A stretch of DNA of 64,000 bases from Sideroxyarcus emersonii (GCF_021654335.1 NZ_AP023423.1:2541001-2605000); one strand, 5' to 3'; positions 9,091-18,135 are shown, counted from the first letter of the stretch. The notes: generated from the letters alone by a model not told the origin. Made by a program: numbers and translations.

Positions 9091-9900
9091 TCAACTGTGT
9101 CTCCGGATCCACTCGGGCCAGCTTGTCGCAAGCGATGGACAGGCCCCGACAGCGGAGCGCGCTGCTAGAGTAAGCGGCGAACCGAGAATATGCTCATTCT
9201 GCATGGTAGCCGTCAGACAACCCGCCTCCTGGGCGATTAAGGCACCTGCCGCGAAGTCCCACAGCTTTTGTTTGCCGTGCAGATAGGTTTGTACCCTTCC
9301 TGCAGCAAGCCAGCACCAATCCAGTGCCACCGAGCCAAAACTGCGTTGCGAATGATAGGGGTGCTCTGTGGCAATGGCGCTTGTCAGACCGGTCGGCAGG
9401 CGTTTGGTGTCTATGATGGCCATTGCGTGTTCTAGCCTGCCTGGCTCGTCATTGCGGCGGTTGAGTGCCTGTTGATCGAGGTAAGCGCCCATGCCCTTCA
9501 GCGCCTGAAAGCATTCGTCTCGATTGGGGTCGTACACCAAGCCGGCAACCACCTCTCCCTGTTGCATCAGCGCAAGGCTCACTGAATAGACCGGAATGCC
9601 GTGACTGAAATTACTGGTGCCATCCAGTGGATCCAGCAGCCAGCAATTGCCCGTTGCCAAAATGGCCGCCTGTTCGCTTTCAGCCATCTCTTCGCCTAGA
9701 ACAGGAATGCCGGGAAAGTGGTCGAATAAAATCTTGCTGATATCTTCTTGAAGTGCGAGGTCGGTTGCGGTGAGCAAACTGCCATCGGACTTTCGCTCGG
9801 TGATCTGTCGGCCTGTTTTCGCGCGCTGAAAAATATCGCGTGCGGTTTCACGAACAGAGTCGAGCAAAAGGGGCCATTGCTGTCGGATGGTTGGATTCAT
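9091..9900 (-). CDS. Inositol monophosphatase-family phosphatase
   Basis: 269 residues, metal-dependent sugar-phosphate/nucleotide phosphatase fold. The three metal-binding motifs are present: GEE near residue 70, DPLDGTSNFSHG near residue 92 and WDFAAGALIAQEAG near residue 215. The precise substrate (inositol monophosphate, histidinol phosphate or 3'-phosphoadenosine 5'-phosphate) cannot be decided. The ATG at 9900 was preferred over a longer frame because homologues start with MNPTIRQ-like sequence. It follows the HU gene on the same strand but is separated from it by a strong terminator. Confidence 0.85.
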   Translation of the reverse strand: MNPTIRQQWPLLLDSVRETARDIFQRAKTGRQITERKSDGSLLTATDLALQEDISKILFDHFPGIPVLGEEMAESEQAAILATGNCWLLDPLDGTSNFSHGIPVYSVSLALMQQGEVVAGLVYDPNRDECFQALKGMGAYLDQQALNRRNDEPGRLEHAMAIIDTKRLPTGLTSAIATEHPYHSQRSFGSVALDWCWLAAGRVQTYLHGKQKLWDFAAGALIAQEAGCLTATMQNEHILGSPLTLAARSAVGACPSLATSWPEWIRRHS

Positions 9901-9974
9901 GCTAGAGTCAAATCCAAAAATGGTCATGTGCGCCAGCAACTCACAGCATTTACTACCGTTGGAAATTAGCAACG

Positions 9975-10001
9975 AAAAGGCCAGCCGAAGCTGGCCTTTT
10001 T
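9975..10001 (-). terminator. Intrinsic terminator of the HU gene
   Basis: A perfect 11-bp stem (AAAAGGCCAGC paired with GCTGGCCTTTT) around a 4-base loop lies 22 bases after the HU stop codon. Read on the minus strand the hairpin ends in a T-run, so it fits rho-independent termination of HU transcription. Its A- and T-tracts are symmetric, so it could also stop transcription from the other side. Confidence 0.85.
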
Positions 10002-10022
10002 AATCAACGCTGTTTCCAGCGA

Positions 10023-10307
10023 TTACTTCTTTGCGCCGTTGACCGCGGCCTTCAGCGTTGCACCGGCCTTGAAGGCGGGCTGCTTGGAAGCCTTGATCTT
10101 GATAGCTGCACCGGTAGACGGATTGCGGCCATTGCGAGCTGCACGCTTGCGCACTTCGAACGTACCGAAACCAACCAGAGCGACGTTGTCGCCCTTCTTC
10201 AGGGTAGCGGTCACGATATCGATAAGCGCTGCAATGTTACGGTCGGCATCAGCCTTGCTGCTGCCAGTCTTGGTTGCCAGTGCGTCAATCAGTTCTTTAC
10301 GGTTCAT
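10023..10307 (-). CDS. hup: DNA-binding protein HU (beta type)
   Basis: 94-residue histone-like protein that bends and compacts DNA as a dimer. The family pattern is complete: MNRKELIDALA at the start, GFGTFEVRKRAARNGRNP (the core motif leading into the DNA-binding arm), then IKASKQPAFKAGATLK. A good GGAG lies upstream of the ATG at 10307, which decides against a longer frame. Monocistronic, with its own terminator. Confidence 0.95.
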   Translation of the reverse strand: MNRKELIDALATKTGSSKADADRNIAALIDIVTATLKKGDNVALVGFGTFEVRKRAARNGRNPSTGAAIKIKASKQPAFKAGATLKAAVNGAKK

Positions 10308-10460
10308 GCGTATATGCTCCTTGGTTGCGGTTGAAGTACCGGAGCGGATTGTTGAGTATATTTTGCCGGTTGGCAAGAGGGACAACGCCAAACACCCCCT
10401 TTCGATGCACGGCGCTCGGGTTGCCGAACAGGCCAGCCCCCTGCAAATCGCGCAACGGGA

Positions 10461-10745
10461 TCAGCCCAGCAGGCTCTCCGGTTCGACCGTGCTGCCGGTG
10501 ATTGCCACCACTTTATGGCGCGACTGGCCGCCTTGCTTGAGTTCGACCTGGCGCAGCGGCACGCCGAAAGATTCGGCAATGAATTTCAGCAGTGCCTCGT
10601 TGGCCCGGCCCTCGATGGGCGGTGCGGCAAGGCGTATCTTCAGCGCTTCACCGTGCAACCCCGCCACATCGGTACGCTTTGCGCCAGGCTGGATGTGCAA
10701 AGTCAGGGTGAGTACGCCGCCGTTGCGGCGATACCACCCGCTCAC
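10461..10745 (-). CDS. yggU: YggU/DUF167 family protein
   Basis: 94 residues of the small DUF167 family, whose molecular role is unknown. Typical features are the HIQPGAKRTDV strand, LKIRLAAPPIEGRANEAL and the glycine/lysine loop before KVVAITG. It appears to start with GTG at 10745, overlapping the yggT stop as GTGA. The yggS-proC-yggT-yggU order is conserved in Proteobacteria. A second, more divergent DUF167 protein is encoded at 33521-33820. Confidence 0.85.
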   Translation of the reverse strand: MSGWYRRNGGVLTLTLHIQPGAKRTDVAGLHGEALKIRLAAPPIEGRANEALLKFIAESFGVPLRQVELKQGGQSRHKVVAITGSTVEPESLLG

Positions 10746-11308
10746 AACAGTCTCATCACGGCCTGTTCGAGACCGCCGACCGGCACGATCAGGATGAACT
10801 GGCAGATGAGGAACAGCACCAGCACCGAGAGGTCGACGTTGCCCACCGGCGGGATGCGGCTGCGCAGCGGCTGCAGGAACGGCCGGTTCACTGCGAACAG
10901 CATGGGCGCCAGCGGCGTGTGCGGGTTGACCCAGGACAGGATGGCTTCGGCGAGTAACGTAACGATGAGCAGATAGATGCTGATCTTCAGCAGCTTGACG
11001 GCCGTCCATGCCAGCAAGCCGGCCAGCGGGAAGGAATCAAACGCATAGCCTTGCACCCACAGGTAGGCGCCGAGATAGATGAATTCGACCGCGAACGCCA
11101 GCAGCAGCGTGGCAGTGTCCAGCTTCCAGGCCGCCGGGACGAAACGGCGCAGGCGCAGCACGGCGAAGTCGGTGAGGGCCATCAGGAACTCGCCGATCGG
11201 ATTGCGCATTGGCGCCCGCAACCAGACGGCGTGAAAACGGAACAGCAGGATGGCGGCAAACGGTTGCACCAGCGCATCCAGCAGAAACGACAGTGTCTCA
11301 CCCAGCAT
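10742..11308 (-). CDS. yggT: YggT family integral membrane protein
   Basis: 188 residues with two YGGT repeats: an N-terminal one (LLDALVQPFAAILLFRF) and a C-terminal one that includes ILSWVNPHTPLAPML and NRPFLQPLRSRIPPVGNVDLSVLV, the usual signature. About four transmembrane segments. Homologues are linked to osmotic tolerance or cell-division-related membrane organisation, but the function is not firmly known. The ATG overlaps the proC stop. Confidence 0.92.
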   Translation of the reverse strand: MLGETLSFLLDALVQPFAAILLFRFHAVWLRAPMRNPIGEFLMALTDFAVLRLRRFVPAAWKLDTATLLLAFAVEFIYLGAYLWVQGYAFDSFPLAGLLAWTAVKLLKISIYLLIVTLLAEAILSWVNPHTPLAPMLFAVNRPFLQPLRSRIPPVGNVDLSVLVLFLICQFILIVPVGGLEQAVMRLL

Positions 11309-12120
11309 CAGGCATCCTTCCCGAGTTCGTCGCCCAGCTCCCTGGAACGTGCTGCCGCCGCATGGATTGCGGCGACGATGCCCTGCTTCACCTGGCTCGC
11401 CTCCATGCTGAGCAGCGCCTTCTCGGTCGTCCCTTTCTTGGAGGTCACGCGGCCGCGCAAGAGCGCGACATCTTCCTGGCTGCTCTCGGCCAGCTTGCTG
11501 GCACCGAGGAAGGTATCCAGCACCAGCTGCCGTGCCTGCGCCTCGTCCAGCCCCAGTTCATAGGCAGCCTGCTGCATCGCCTCGATGAAATAGAACACGT
11601 AGGCCGGCCCGCTGCCGGAGATCGCCGTCACCGCGTCCAGCATCTCTTCGTCGTCGACCCACAAGGTGCTGCCCACCGCCGAGAGGATGGATTCGGCGCG
11701 ATGGCATTGCTCCGGCACGACAGCGGGCATGGCATACAGTGCGGTAACGCCGCTGCGTATGAGCGCGGGCGTGTTCGGCATGCAGCGCACGATGTTGTGC
11801 GTTCCCAGCCAGCGCGCCATGTCCTGCGTCCGGATACCGGCTGCGATGGAAATGACGAGCTGTCCGGCCAGGATCGGTGCAAGCTGCAGCGCAACCTCCT
11901 GCAGCTGTTGCGGCTTGATGGCGAGAATCAGCACTTCCGCATGTGCCACCGCCACAGCCAGTTCCGGCGTCGCCCTGACCCCGAATTCGTTGTGCAGCTC
12001 CGCACTCTTTTCCTTGCTGACTTCCACAACGTGCATCTTGGACGGCGAGTATCCGCGCTTGATCAGGCCGCCAATCAACGCTTTCGCCATGTTGCCACCG
12101 CCGATGAATGTGATTTTCAT
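11308..12120 (-). CDS. proC: Pyrroline-5-carboxylate reductase
   Basis: 270 residues; the last step of proline synthesis, reducing pyrroline-5-carboxylate with NAD(P)H in the cytoplasm. The N-terminal Rossmann motif FIGGGNMAKALIGGL, the central VRCMPNTPALI and the C-terminal substrate/dimerisation segment TAISGSGPAYVF are all present. It lies between yggS and yggT in a conserved order, 9 bases after yggS. Confidence 0.96.
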   Translation of the reverse strand: MKITFIGGGNMAKALIGGLIKRGYSPSKMHVVEVSKEKSAELHNEFGVRATPELAVAVAHAEVLILAIKPQQLQEVALQLAPILAGQLVISIAAGIRTQDMARWLGTHNIVRCMPNTPALIRSGVTALYAMPAVVPEQCHRAESILSAVGSTLWVDDEEMLDAVTAISGSGPAYVFYFIEAMQQAAYELGLDEAQARQLVLDTFLGASKLAESSQEDVALLRGRVTSKKGTTEKALLSMEASQVKQGIVAAIHAAAARSRELGDELGKDA

Positions 12121-12129
12121 TTGCTTTTC

Positions 12130-12813
12130 CTATGTTCTGTGACCGAATATTGCCGAACCGATGCGCACGATGGTCGCCCCTTCCTGTATCGCCGCCGGAA
12201 AATCCTGCGACATGCCCATCGACAAGGTGTCCACCGCTACCCCCTGCGACTTGAGTCGCTCAAGCAGCTCGCGCATCTGCGCGAACGGCCTGCGCTGCTG
12301 CATTTCCCCGGGGGCTGGTGATGGTATCGACATCAGGCCGCGCAACTTGAGATGCGGCAGCCGCGCCACCTCGCGCGCGAGTTGCTCCACCTCTGCCGGT
12401 GCGACACCGCTCTTGGTCGCCTCGCCGCTCACGTTCACCTGCAGGCACACATTCAGCGGCGGCATGTGCGCGGGGCGCTGTGCCGACAGGCGTTCGGCAA
12501 TCTTCAGCCTGTCCACGCTGTGCACCCAGGCAAAATTCTCGGCGATCGCGCGCGTCTTGTTGCTCTGGATGGGGCCGATGAAGTGCCACTCCAGCGGCAG
12601 GTCGCGCAGCGCCTCGATCTTCTCCAGCGCTTCCTGCAGATAATTCTCGCCGAAAGCGATCTGCCCTGCGCGATATGCCTCGCGTACCGCTTCCGCCGGA
12701 AAGGTCTTGCTCACGGCTAGCAGATGCACATCCGCAACCTGCCTGCCTGCCGATTCCACAGCGCGCGAAACGGCGGCGCGGGTCGCTTGCAAGTTGGAGA
12801 GGATTGCAGTCAT
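12130..12813 (-). CDS. yggS: PLP homeostasis protein YggS (PLPBP)
   Basis: About 227 residues. Binds pyridoxal 5'-phosphate on a conserved lysine (AVSKTFP near the N-terminus) in a single-domain alanine-racemase-like TIM barrel, and buffers PLP rather than acting as an enzyme. Other signatures are FGENYLQEALEKI, WHFIGPIQSNK, HSVDRLKIAERL and LSMGMSQDFPAAI. The ATG at 12813 (MTAIL) seems the best start; an ATG-adjacent longer frame exists. Divergent from pilT, as in many Proteobacteria. Confidence 0.93.
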   Translation of the reverse strand: MTAILSNLQATRAAVSRAVESAGRQVADVHLLAVSKTFPAEAVREAYRAGQIAFGENYLQEALEKIEALRDLPLEWHFIGPIQSNKTRAIAENFAWVHSVDRLKIAERLSAQRPAHMPPLNVCLQVNVSGEATKSGVAPAEVEQLAREVARLPHLKLRGLMSIPSPAPGEMQQRRPFAQMRELLERLKSQGVAVDTLSMGMSQDFPAAIQEGATIVRIGSAIFGHRT

Positions 12814-12865
12814 AATCACCCGGTCATTCGCCATTAAGCTCGGTTTTCAACGCTCAGGATTATAT

Positions 12866-13909
12866 ATGGATATCACCGAACTGCTCGCCTTCGGCGTGAA
12901 GAACAAAGCTTCCGACTTGCACCTCTCCGCCGGCCTGCCACCGATGATCCGCGTACACGGCGACATGCGCCGCATCAACCTGCCCCCGATGGATCACAAG
13001 GAAGTCCACGCCATGGTGTACGACATCATGAACGACGGGCAGCGCAAGCATTACGAAGAGAATAAGGAAGTCGACTTCTCGTTCGAAGTACCTAACCTGG
13101 CGCGCTTCCGCGTCAATGCCTTCATCCAGAACCGCGGCGCCGGCGCCGTCATGCGGACCATTCCTTCCAAGATCCTGACGCTGGAAGACCTGAAGGCGCC
13201 GGCCATCTTCAAGGACATCTCGGAGTTCCCGCGCGGCATGGTGCTGGTGACCGGCCCGACCGGCTCAGGCAAATCCACCACGCTGGCGGCGATGGTGAAC
13301 CACATCAACGAGAACGAGATGGGCCACATCCTGACCGTGGAAGACCCGATCGAGTTCGTGCACGAATCGAAGAAGAGCCTGGTCAACCAGCGTGAGGTCG
13401 GCCCGCATACGCTGTCGTTCAACAACGCGCTGCGTTCGGCACTGCGCGAAGACCCGGACGTGATCCTCGTCGGCGAGATGCGCGACCTCGAGACCATCCG
13501 CCTGGCCATGACGGCGGCCGAAACCGGCCACCTGGTGTTCGGCACCTTGCACACCAGTTCTGCAGCCAAGACCATCGACCGTATCATCGACGTGTTCCCG
13601 GCCGACGAGAAGGAGATGGTGCGCGCAATGCTGTCCGAATCGCTGCGCGCGGTGATCTCGCAGACGCTGCTCAAGACCAAGGACGGTTCCGGCCGCGCTG
13701 CGGCGCACGAGATCATGATCTGCACCCCGGCCATCCGCAACCTGATCCGCGAAGCCAAGGTGCCGCAGATGTATTCCGCCATCCAGACCGGCGGCAACAT
13801 CGGCATGCAGACGCTGGACCAATGCCTGTCCGACCTGGTCAAGCGCAACATCGTGTCTTCCGCCGAAGCCCGCGGCAAGGCGGTGAACAAGGATCTTTTC
13901 CCGGGCTAA
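12866..13909 (+). CDS. pilT: Type IV pilus retraction ATPase PilT
   Basis: 347-residue hexameric secretion-type ATPase that powers type IV pilus retraction and twitching. It begins MDITELLAFGVKNKASDLHLS, the standard PilT start. Walker A is GPTGSGKSTTLAAM, followed by the Asp box (VEDPIEF), Walker B (LREDPDVILVGEMRD) and the His box (TGHLVFGTLHT). The C-terminal AIRNLIREAKVPQMYS contains the AIRNLIRE motif required for retraction. Followed by pilU after 33 bases; the rest of the pilus machinery is outside the window. Confidence 0.97.
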   Translation: MDITELLAFGVKNKASDLHLSAGLPPMIRVHGDMRRINLPPMDHKEVHAMVYDIMNDGQRKHYEENKEVDFSFEVPNLARFRVNAFIQNRGAGAVMRTIPSKILTLEDLKAPAIFKDISEFPRGMVLVTGPTGSGKSTTLAAMVNHINENEMGHILTVEDPIEFVHESKKSLVNQREVGPHTLSFNNALRSALREDPDVILVGEMRDLETIRLAMTAAETGHLVFGTLHTSSAAKTIDRIIDVFPADEKEMVRAMLSESLRAVISQTLLKTKDGSGRAAAHEIMICTPAIRNLIREAKVPQMYSAIQTGGNIGMQTLDQCLSDLVKRNIVSSAEARGKAVNKDLFPG

Positions 13910-13942
13910 GCGGCCCGACAGACGAATCGATAGAGGTACCCT

Positions 13943-15079
13943 ATGGAAAGAGACCAGGCCACCGAACTGGTGCACAACCTGCTGCGCGGGATGATCTCGC
14001 AGAAGGCATCCGACCTGTTCATCACCTCTGGCTTCCCGCCCGCATTCAAGATTGACGGCAGGATGACGCCGGTGTCCAGCCAGGCGCTGACATCTCAGCA
14101 CACGCAGGAACTGGCGCGCAGCATCATGAACGACCGCCAGGCGGCGGAGTTCGAATCCACGCACGAATGCAACTTTGCCATCAGCCCGCCCGGAATCGGG
14201 CGCTTCCGCGTCAACGTGTTCATGCAGCAGCAACGCGTCGGCATGGTGCTGCGCACCATCACCACCAAGATCCCCACCTTCGACGAACTCGGCTTGCCCA
14301 ACGTGCTGAAGGATGTCGTGATGACCAAGCGCGGCCTGGTGATCCTGGTCGGCGGCACCGGTTCGGGCAAGTCCACTTCGCTGGCCGCGATGCTGGGGCA
14401 CCGCAACCACAACAGTTACGGCCACATCATCACCATCGAGGACCCGGTGGAGTTCGTGCACGACCACGACAAGTGCATCATCACCCACCGCGAAGTGGGC
14501 GTGGATACCGACAATTGGCAGATCGCACTGAAGAACACACTGCGGCAGGCGCCCGACGTCATCCTGATCGGCGAGATCCGCGACCGCGAGACGATGGAAT
14601 ATGCCGTCGCCTTCTCTGAAACCGGCCACCTGTGTCTGGCCACGCTGCACGCCAACAGCGCCAACCAGGCGCTCGACCGCATCATCAACTTCTTCCCCGA
14701 AGACCGGCGCGAGCAGTTGCTGATGGACCTGTCGCTCAACATCAAGGCGCTCATCTCGCAGCGCCTGATCCCCAGGCGCGACGGCAAGGGCCGCGCTGCC
14801 GCCTTCGAAATCCTGCTCAATTCGCCGCTGATCTCCGACCTGATCTTCAAAGGCCACGTGCATGAGATCAAGGAAGTCATGTCCAGGTCGCGCGAGCTCG
14901 GCATGCAGACCTTCGACCAGGCCTTGTTCGACCTGCACGAGAGCGGGGCGATCAGTTACGAGGAAGCGCTCAAGAACGCCGACTCCGTCAACGACCTGCG
15001 CCTGAAGATCAAGCTGGAAGGCCAGGCTTCCAAGGACCGGAACGTGCTCAGCGGCACGGAAAACCTGCGTATGACCTGA
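13943..15079 (+). CDS. pilU: PilT-dependent retraction ATPase PilU
   Basis: 378-residue PilT paralogue. Walker A appears as GGTGSGKSTSLAAM, Walker B as LRQAPDVILIGEIRD, and the His box as TGHLCLATLHA. The C-terminal extension beyond the PilT length is typical of PilU. Known from other species to assist PilT in high-force retraction. Same strand and close to pilT, so probably co-transcribed. Confidence 0.95.
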   Translation: MERDQATELVHNLLRGMISQKASDLFITSGFPPAFKIDGRMTPVSSQALTSQHTQELARSIMNDRQAAEFESTHECNFAISPPGIGRFRVNVFMQQQRVGMVLRTITTKIPTFDELGLPNVLKDVVMTKRGLVILVGGTGSGKSTSLAAMLGHRNHNSYGHIITIEDPVEFVHDHDKCIITHREVGVDTDNWQIALKNTLRQAPDVILIGEIRDRETMEYAVAFSETGHLCLATLHANSANQALDRIINFFPEDRREQLLMDLSLNIKALISQRLIPRRDGKGRAAAFEILLNSPLISDLIFKGHVHEIKEVMSRSRELGMQTFDQALFDLHESGAISYEEALKNADSVNDLRLKIKLEGQASKDRNVLSGTENLRMT

Positions 15080-15124
15080 AGCGGGAGACTGGCCCCCGCC
15101 GCCCCTTCCCTGCACCCGTCCGCG

Positions 15125-15766
15125 TCACTCGCGGTACATCTCCGGAAACCGTTTGCGCAATTCGTACAGCTTGGGCATGTCGTTGAACACGATGTAGGGC
15201 TGATAGGGGTGCAGCGCCAGATAGTTCTGGTGATGCTCCTCCGCCGGATAGAAACTTGGCAACGGCACCACCTGGGTGACGATGGGTGCGGCGTAGGTGC
15301 CTGCCGCGGTCAGTTGCCTGATGTACTCCTGCGCGATTTGCCGTTGCCCGTCGTCGGTATAAAAAATGGCCGACCGATATTGGCTGCCGACATCGGGACC
15401 CTGGCGATCGAGTTGGGTAGGGTCATGGGCCACGCTGAAGAATATCCGCAGCAACTGCCGATAGGATACCTGCGCCGGATCAAAAGTCACCTGCACCGCT
15501 TCGGCATGCGCGGTATCGCCCCTGCTCACCTGCTCATAATGTGCCGTGGCGGCGTTGCCGCCGGCATAGCCGGAGACGACAGCGGCCACGCCCCTGACAT
15601 GCCTGAACACCGCATCCACCCCCCAGAAACAGCCGCCAGCGAACACCGCCGACTGCTCGGCCGCCGACGCCAGCAAGGGCAACGGACACAGGCTGAGCAG
15701 CAGCACCATGGCCCCAAGAATATGTCTGGACACAGCGTGGAATGCAAACATGGGAAACCTCCTCAT
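15125..15766 (-). CDS. msrA: Exported peptide-methionine (S)-S-oxide reductase MsrA
   Basis: 213 residues. A hydrophobic signal region (residues about 14-36, ending LLASAAE) precedes the catalytic domain, so the enzyme should act in the periplasm. The catalytic motif GGCFWG places the nucleophile at Cys46, and downstream GSQYRSAIFY and EEHHQNYL are present. I see no other cysteine in the mature protein, so the usual resolving cysteine is missing and the sulfenic acid must be reduced by a partner, plausibly the thioredoxin domain of the preceding gene. Third gene of msrB-dipZ-msrA, 2 bases after dipZ. Confidence 0.93.
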   Translation of the reverse strand: MRRFPMFAFHAVSRHILGAMVLLLSLCPLPLLASAAEQSAVFAGGCFWGVDAVFRHVRGVAAVVSGYAGGNAATAHYEQVSRGDTAHAEAVQVTFDPAQVSYRQLLRIFFSVAHDPTQLDRQGPDVGSQYRSAIFYTDDGQRQIAQEYIRQLTAAGTYAAPIVTQVVPLPSFYPAEEHHQNYLALHPYQPYIVFNDMPKLYELRKRFPEMYRE

Positions 15767-15768
15767 GG

Positions 15769-17472
15769 TCAGCCGAAGGTGAAAGCGTATGCCTCCGCCC
15801 CTTCATCGAGGAATTCAATGCGGAAGACCCGTGCCTGCGCCCCCCCGCTTTGCCGGATCAGTTGATACAGGCGCTGCTCGCGGATGACGCCGTATCCTGC
15901 CGTATCCACATCGGCGCCGTGGTCCTTGCCCGGCGCCACCCCGTCGATCAGCACCCTGAAGCGCACCGGCTTGCCGTCATGCGAGCCCAGCACCAGATGC
16001 AGGTCGCGCCCCCGGAAGTGGTATTCGATCACCCCGCCGGACGCCCCCAGCACGGCCGCTTCCCTGCCTACCCGCCAGGTGCCGCTCAGCGCCCATTGAT
16101 CGGGCCTGAGCCTGTGCGGCACGCTGTAATGTGCCGCGACATCGTTGCGCATCGCTTCGCGCGAAGAAAAATTCTCCTGCCGCGCATAGCCCAGATAGGT
16201 TTCCGGCGATCGTTCCGCGCTATCTGCTGCCGCAGTCGCACCGCTGCCTTGCACCTGCACTAGCCCATGGTTGGGTGCCAGATCCTGTCGAGCTTCCTTG
16301 AGCAAGCTCTGGATCATCTGTTCGGTCTCGCCGTATGCACCTTCGCCGAAATGCTCATGGCGGATGCGCCCCTGGGCATCGATCAGGTAATGCGCCGGCC
16401 AGTATTCGTTGTGAAAGGCATTCCAGATCGCATATTGATTATCGATCGCCACTGGATAACGGATCCCCAGCTCGCGTAGCGCCTGCGTCACATTAGCGGC
16501 ATCCTTCTCGAAGGCGAATTCGGGCGCGTGCACACCGACGATGACCAACCCTTGCGCGCGATACCTTTCATCCCAGGCCTTCAGGTAAGGCAGGGTGCGC
16601 AGACAGTTGATGCAGGAATATGTCCAGAAATCGACCAGCACCACCTTGCCGCGCAGTCTCTGCCCGTCCAGCGGCGGGGAGTTGAGCCACTGCGTGGCGC
16701 CATCCAGCGCTGGAGCCATGCGCCACGTCGCAGGATCTGCAGCAGGCCGTTGTGCCAACCGCTCGATCAATTGCTGCTCGGCGGCAGCGGTACCCGGTAC
16801 GGAAGATCGCGCGAGGAAACGCGTATCCCAGCCCAGTCCGATGACGACGATGCCCGCCACCACGGCCACGCCAAGCGCTCGCCGCATCCACTCCCCGAAG
16901 CCGAGGCTGAGCTTCATCCAGGCGATCAGCCTGCCGCCGGCCAGCAGTGCCAGGGTCAGCGAAGTGGCGGCACCAGCGGCAAACGTCAACAACAATGCCG
17001 TACTGTAGAGATTCGCGCCATTCAGTGCGGCGCCTGCGAGTACCAGCCCCAATATCGGACCGGCACAGGGTGCCCACAGGAAACCCACTGCGACCCCCAG
17101 CAACATTGAACCACGCAGGCTACCCTGCCGCTCCGCATGTCGTTGCAGGCTCCCGCCCAGTGCAACGAAAGGACGCATCAGGCGCTCCGACCACGCCGGG
17201 AAGATCAGCGCCAGCCCCAGCGCGAACAGCAACGACATCGCCGCGTAACGGCCATACTGGTTCACCTCGACCAGCCATCCCCCGCCCATCGCAGCCAGGC
17301 TCGCCAGTGTCGCGAAGGTCGCCGCCATGCCGAACAAAACCGGCAAGCCGGAACGGCGGAACGGCCCGTCCGAACGAGCAAAGACGAACGGCAGCACCGG
17401 CAACACACAGGGGCTGAGAATGGTGAGCACGCCACCCAGGTAGACCAGCAGGAAGATCGACACGGCGTTCAT
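15769..17472 (-). CDS. DipZ-like thiol transporter: CcdA-type membrane domain, thioredoxin and C-terminal domain
   Basis: 567 residues. Residues about 1-235 form a CcdA/DsbD-beta-like membrane domain with the paired cysteines in LSPCVLPVLPF and WAPCAGPILG, which carry electrons across the inner membrane. Residues about 265-410 are a periplasmic thioredoxin/TlpA-like domain with active site SCINC and WPAHYLID. The remaining part resembles the carbohydrate-binding-like C-terminal domain of DipZ. The start at 17472 overlaps the msrB stop (ATGA). Sitting between msrB and msrA, it is the probable source of reducing power for both, a split analogue of neisserial PilB (Trx-MsrA-MsrB). The functional link is inference. 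Confidence 0.85.
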   Translation of the reverse strand: MNAVSIFLLVYLGGVLTILSPCVLPVLPFVFARSDGPFRRSGLPVLFGMAATFATLASLAAMGGGWLVEVNQYGRYAAMSLLFALGLALIFPAWSERLMRPFVALGGSLQRHAERQGSLRGSMLLGVAVGFLWAPCAGPILGLVLAGAALNGANLYSTALLLTFAAGAATSLTLALLAGGRLIAWMKLSLGFGEWMRRALGVAVVAGIVVIGLGWDTRFLARSSVPGTAAAEQQLIERLAQRPAADPATWRMAPALDGATQWLNSPPLDGQRLRGKVVLVDFWTYSCINCLRTLPYLKAWDERYRAQGLVIVGVHAPEFAFEKDAANVTQALRELGIRYPVAIDNQYAIWNAFHNEYWPAHYLIDAQGRIRHEHFGEGAYGETEQMIQSLLKEARQDLAPNHGLVQVQGSGATAAADSAERSPETYLGYARQENFSSREAMRNDVAAHYSVPHRLRPDQWALSGTWRVGREAAVLGASGGVIEYHFRGRDLHLVLGSHDGKPVRFRVLIDGVAPGKDHGADVDTAGYGVIREQRLYQLIRQSGGAQARVFRIEFLDEGAEAYAFTFG

Positions 17473-18008
17473 GCCTTGTCTGGTCGCGGCACGAAACGCA
17501 ACGCTACTGTATTCATGCAATAGCGCAGTCCGGTCGGCTTCGGGCCATCGTCGAACACATGGCCGAGGTGTGCATCGCACAAGGCACAGCGCACTTCGGT
17601 GCGTGTCATGCCGAACAGGCGGTCTTCGCTGGTGCGTACGTTCTCCGGTGCGATGGGTTGCCAGAAGCTGGGCCAACCGGTGCCGGAATCGTACTTGGTG
17701 CCGGCGTCGAACAAGGCATTGTCGCAGCACACGCAACGGTACAGTCCGGGTTCATGCCTGTCATAGCCTGGCTGCGAGAACGCGCGTTCCGTGCCCTGCT
17801 GGCGCGTCACTTCATAGGCCAGCGGCGACAGGCGCTGTCGCCATTCCGCATCCCTGTTCACTTTGTCCAGGGTGACGCGCCCCAGCGGCTTGCCTGCGTC
17901 GGAGAAGCGCATGATGGTCACTTGCATATTGTTCGTCCCGGCAGAGGCGCGCACAGCATAGGACAGTGCAATGCCGGATAAGGCGGATAGAAATTCCCTG
18001 CGTAACAT
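17469..18008 (-). CDS. msrB: Exported peptide-methionine (R)-S-oxide reductase MsrB
   Basis: 179 residues starting at the ATG at 18008, which has GGAG nine bases upstream. The N-terminus MLRREFLSALSGIALS looks like a twin-arginine-type signal. The MsrB domain has the two zinc CxxC pairs (CVCC at 92-95 and CALC at 141-144), SGTGWPSFW, GHVFDDGPKPTG and the catalytic RYCMN (Cys164). First gene of the msrB-dipZ-msrA unit and preceded by a sequence matching the SigF-type promoter found upstream of bufA. Confidence 0.93.
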   Translation of the reverse strand: MLRREFLSALSGIALSYAVRASAGTNNMQVTIMRFSDAGKPLGRVTLDKVNRDAEWRQRLSPLAYEVTRQQGTERAFSQPGYDRHEPGLYRCVCCDNALFDAGTKYDSGTGWPSFWQPIAPENVRTSEDRLFGMTRTEVRCALCDAHLGHVFDDGPKPTGLRYCMNTVALRFVPRPDKA

Positions 18009-18070
18009 GATGTTATCTCCTGCGGACCGGATTGTGCCCAACCGATTGGATTGGGGTACCTGCCACCAAG

Positions 18071-18096
18071 TTCGGCTCCCGGCAGAAAATAGTTAC
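18071..18096 (-). promoter_or_regulatory. Putative SigF-type promoter of msrB-dipZ-msrA
   Basis: On the minus strand GTAACT is followed after exactly 16 bases by CGAA, 63 bases before the msrB start. It differs from the bufA and FecR-like promoters only in the last base of the -35 block. The motif is as I recall it for Caulobacter SigF (GTAACC-N16-CGAA). Confidence 0.65.
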
Positions 18097-18135
18097 ACAA
18101 TCTGCACAACCAGAATGACAGGGATCACGGCAGGG

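Noticed and set aside
13265-15115. Long open frame opposite pilT-pilU
   Set aside because: Antisense shadow; no motifs, while both plus-strand ATPases are full length and well conserved.
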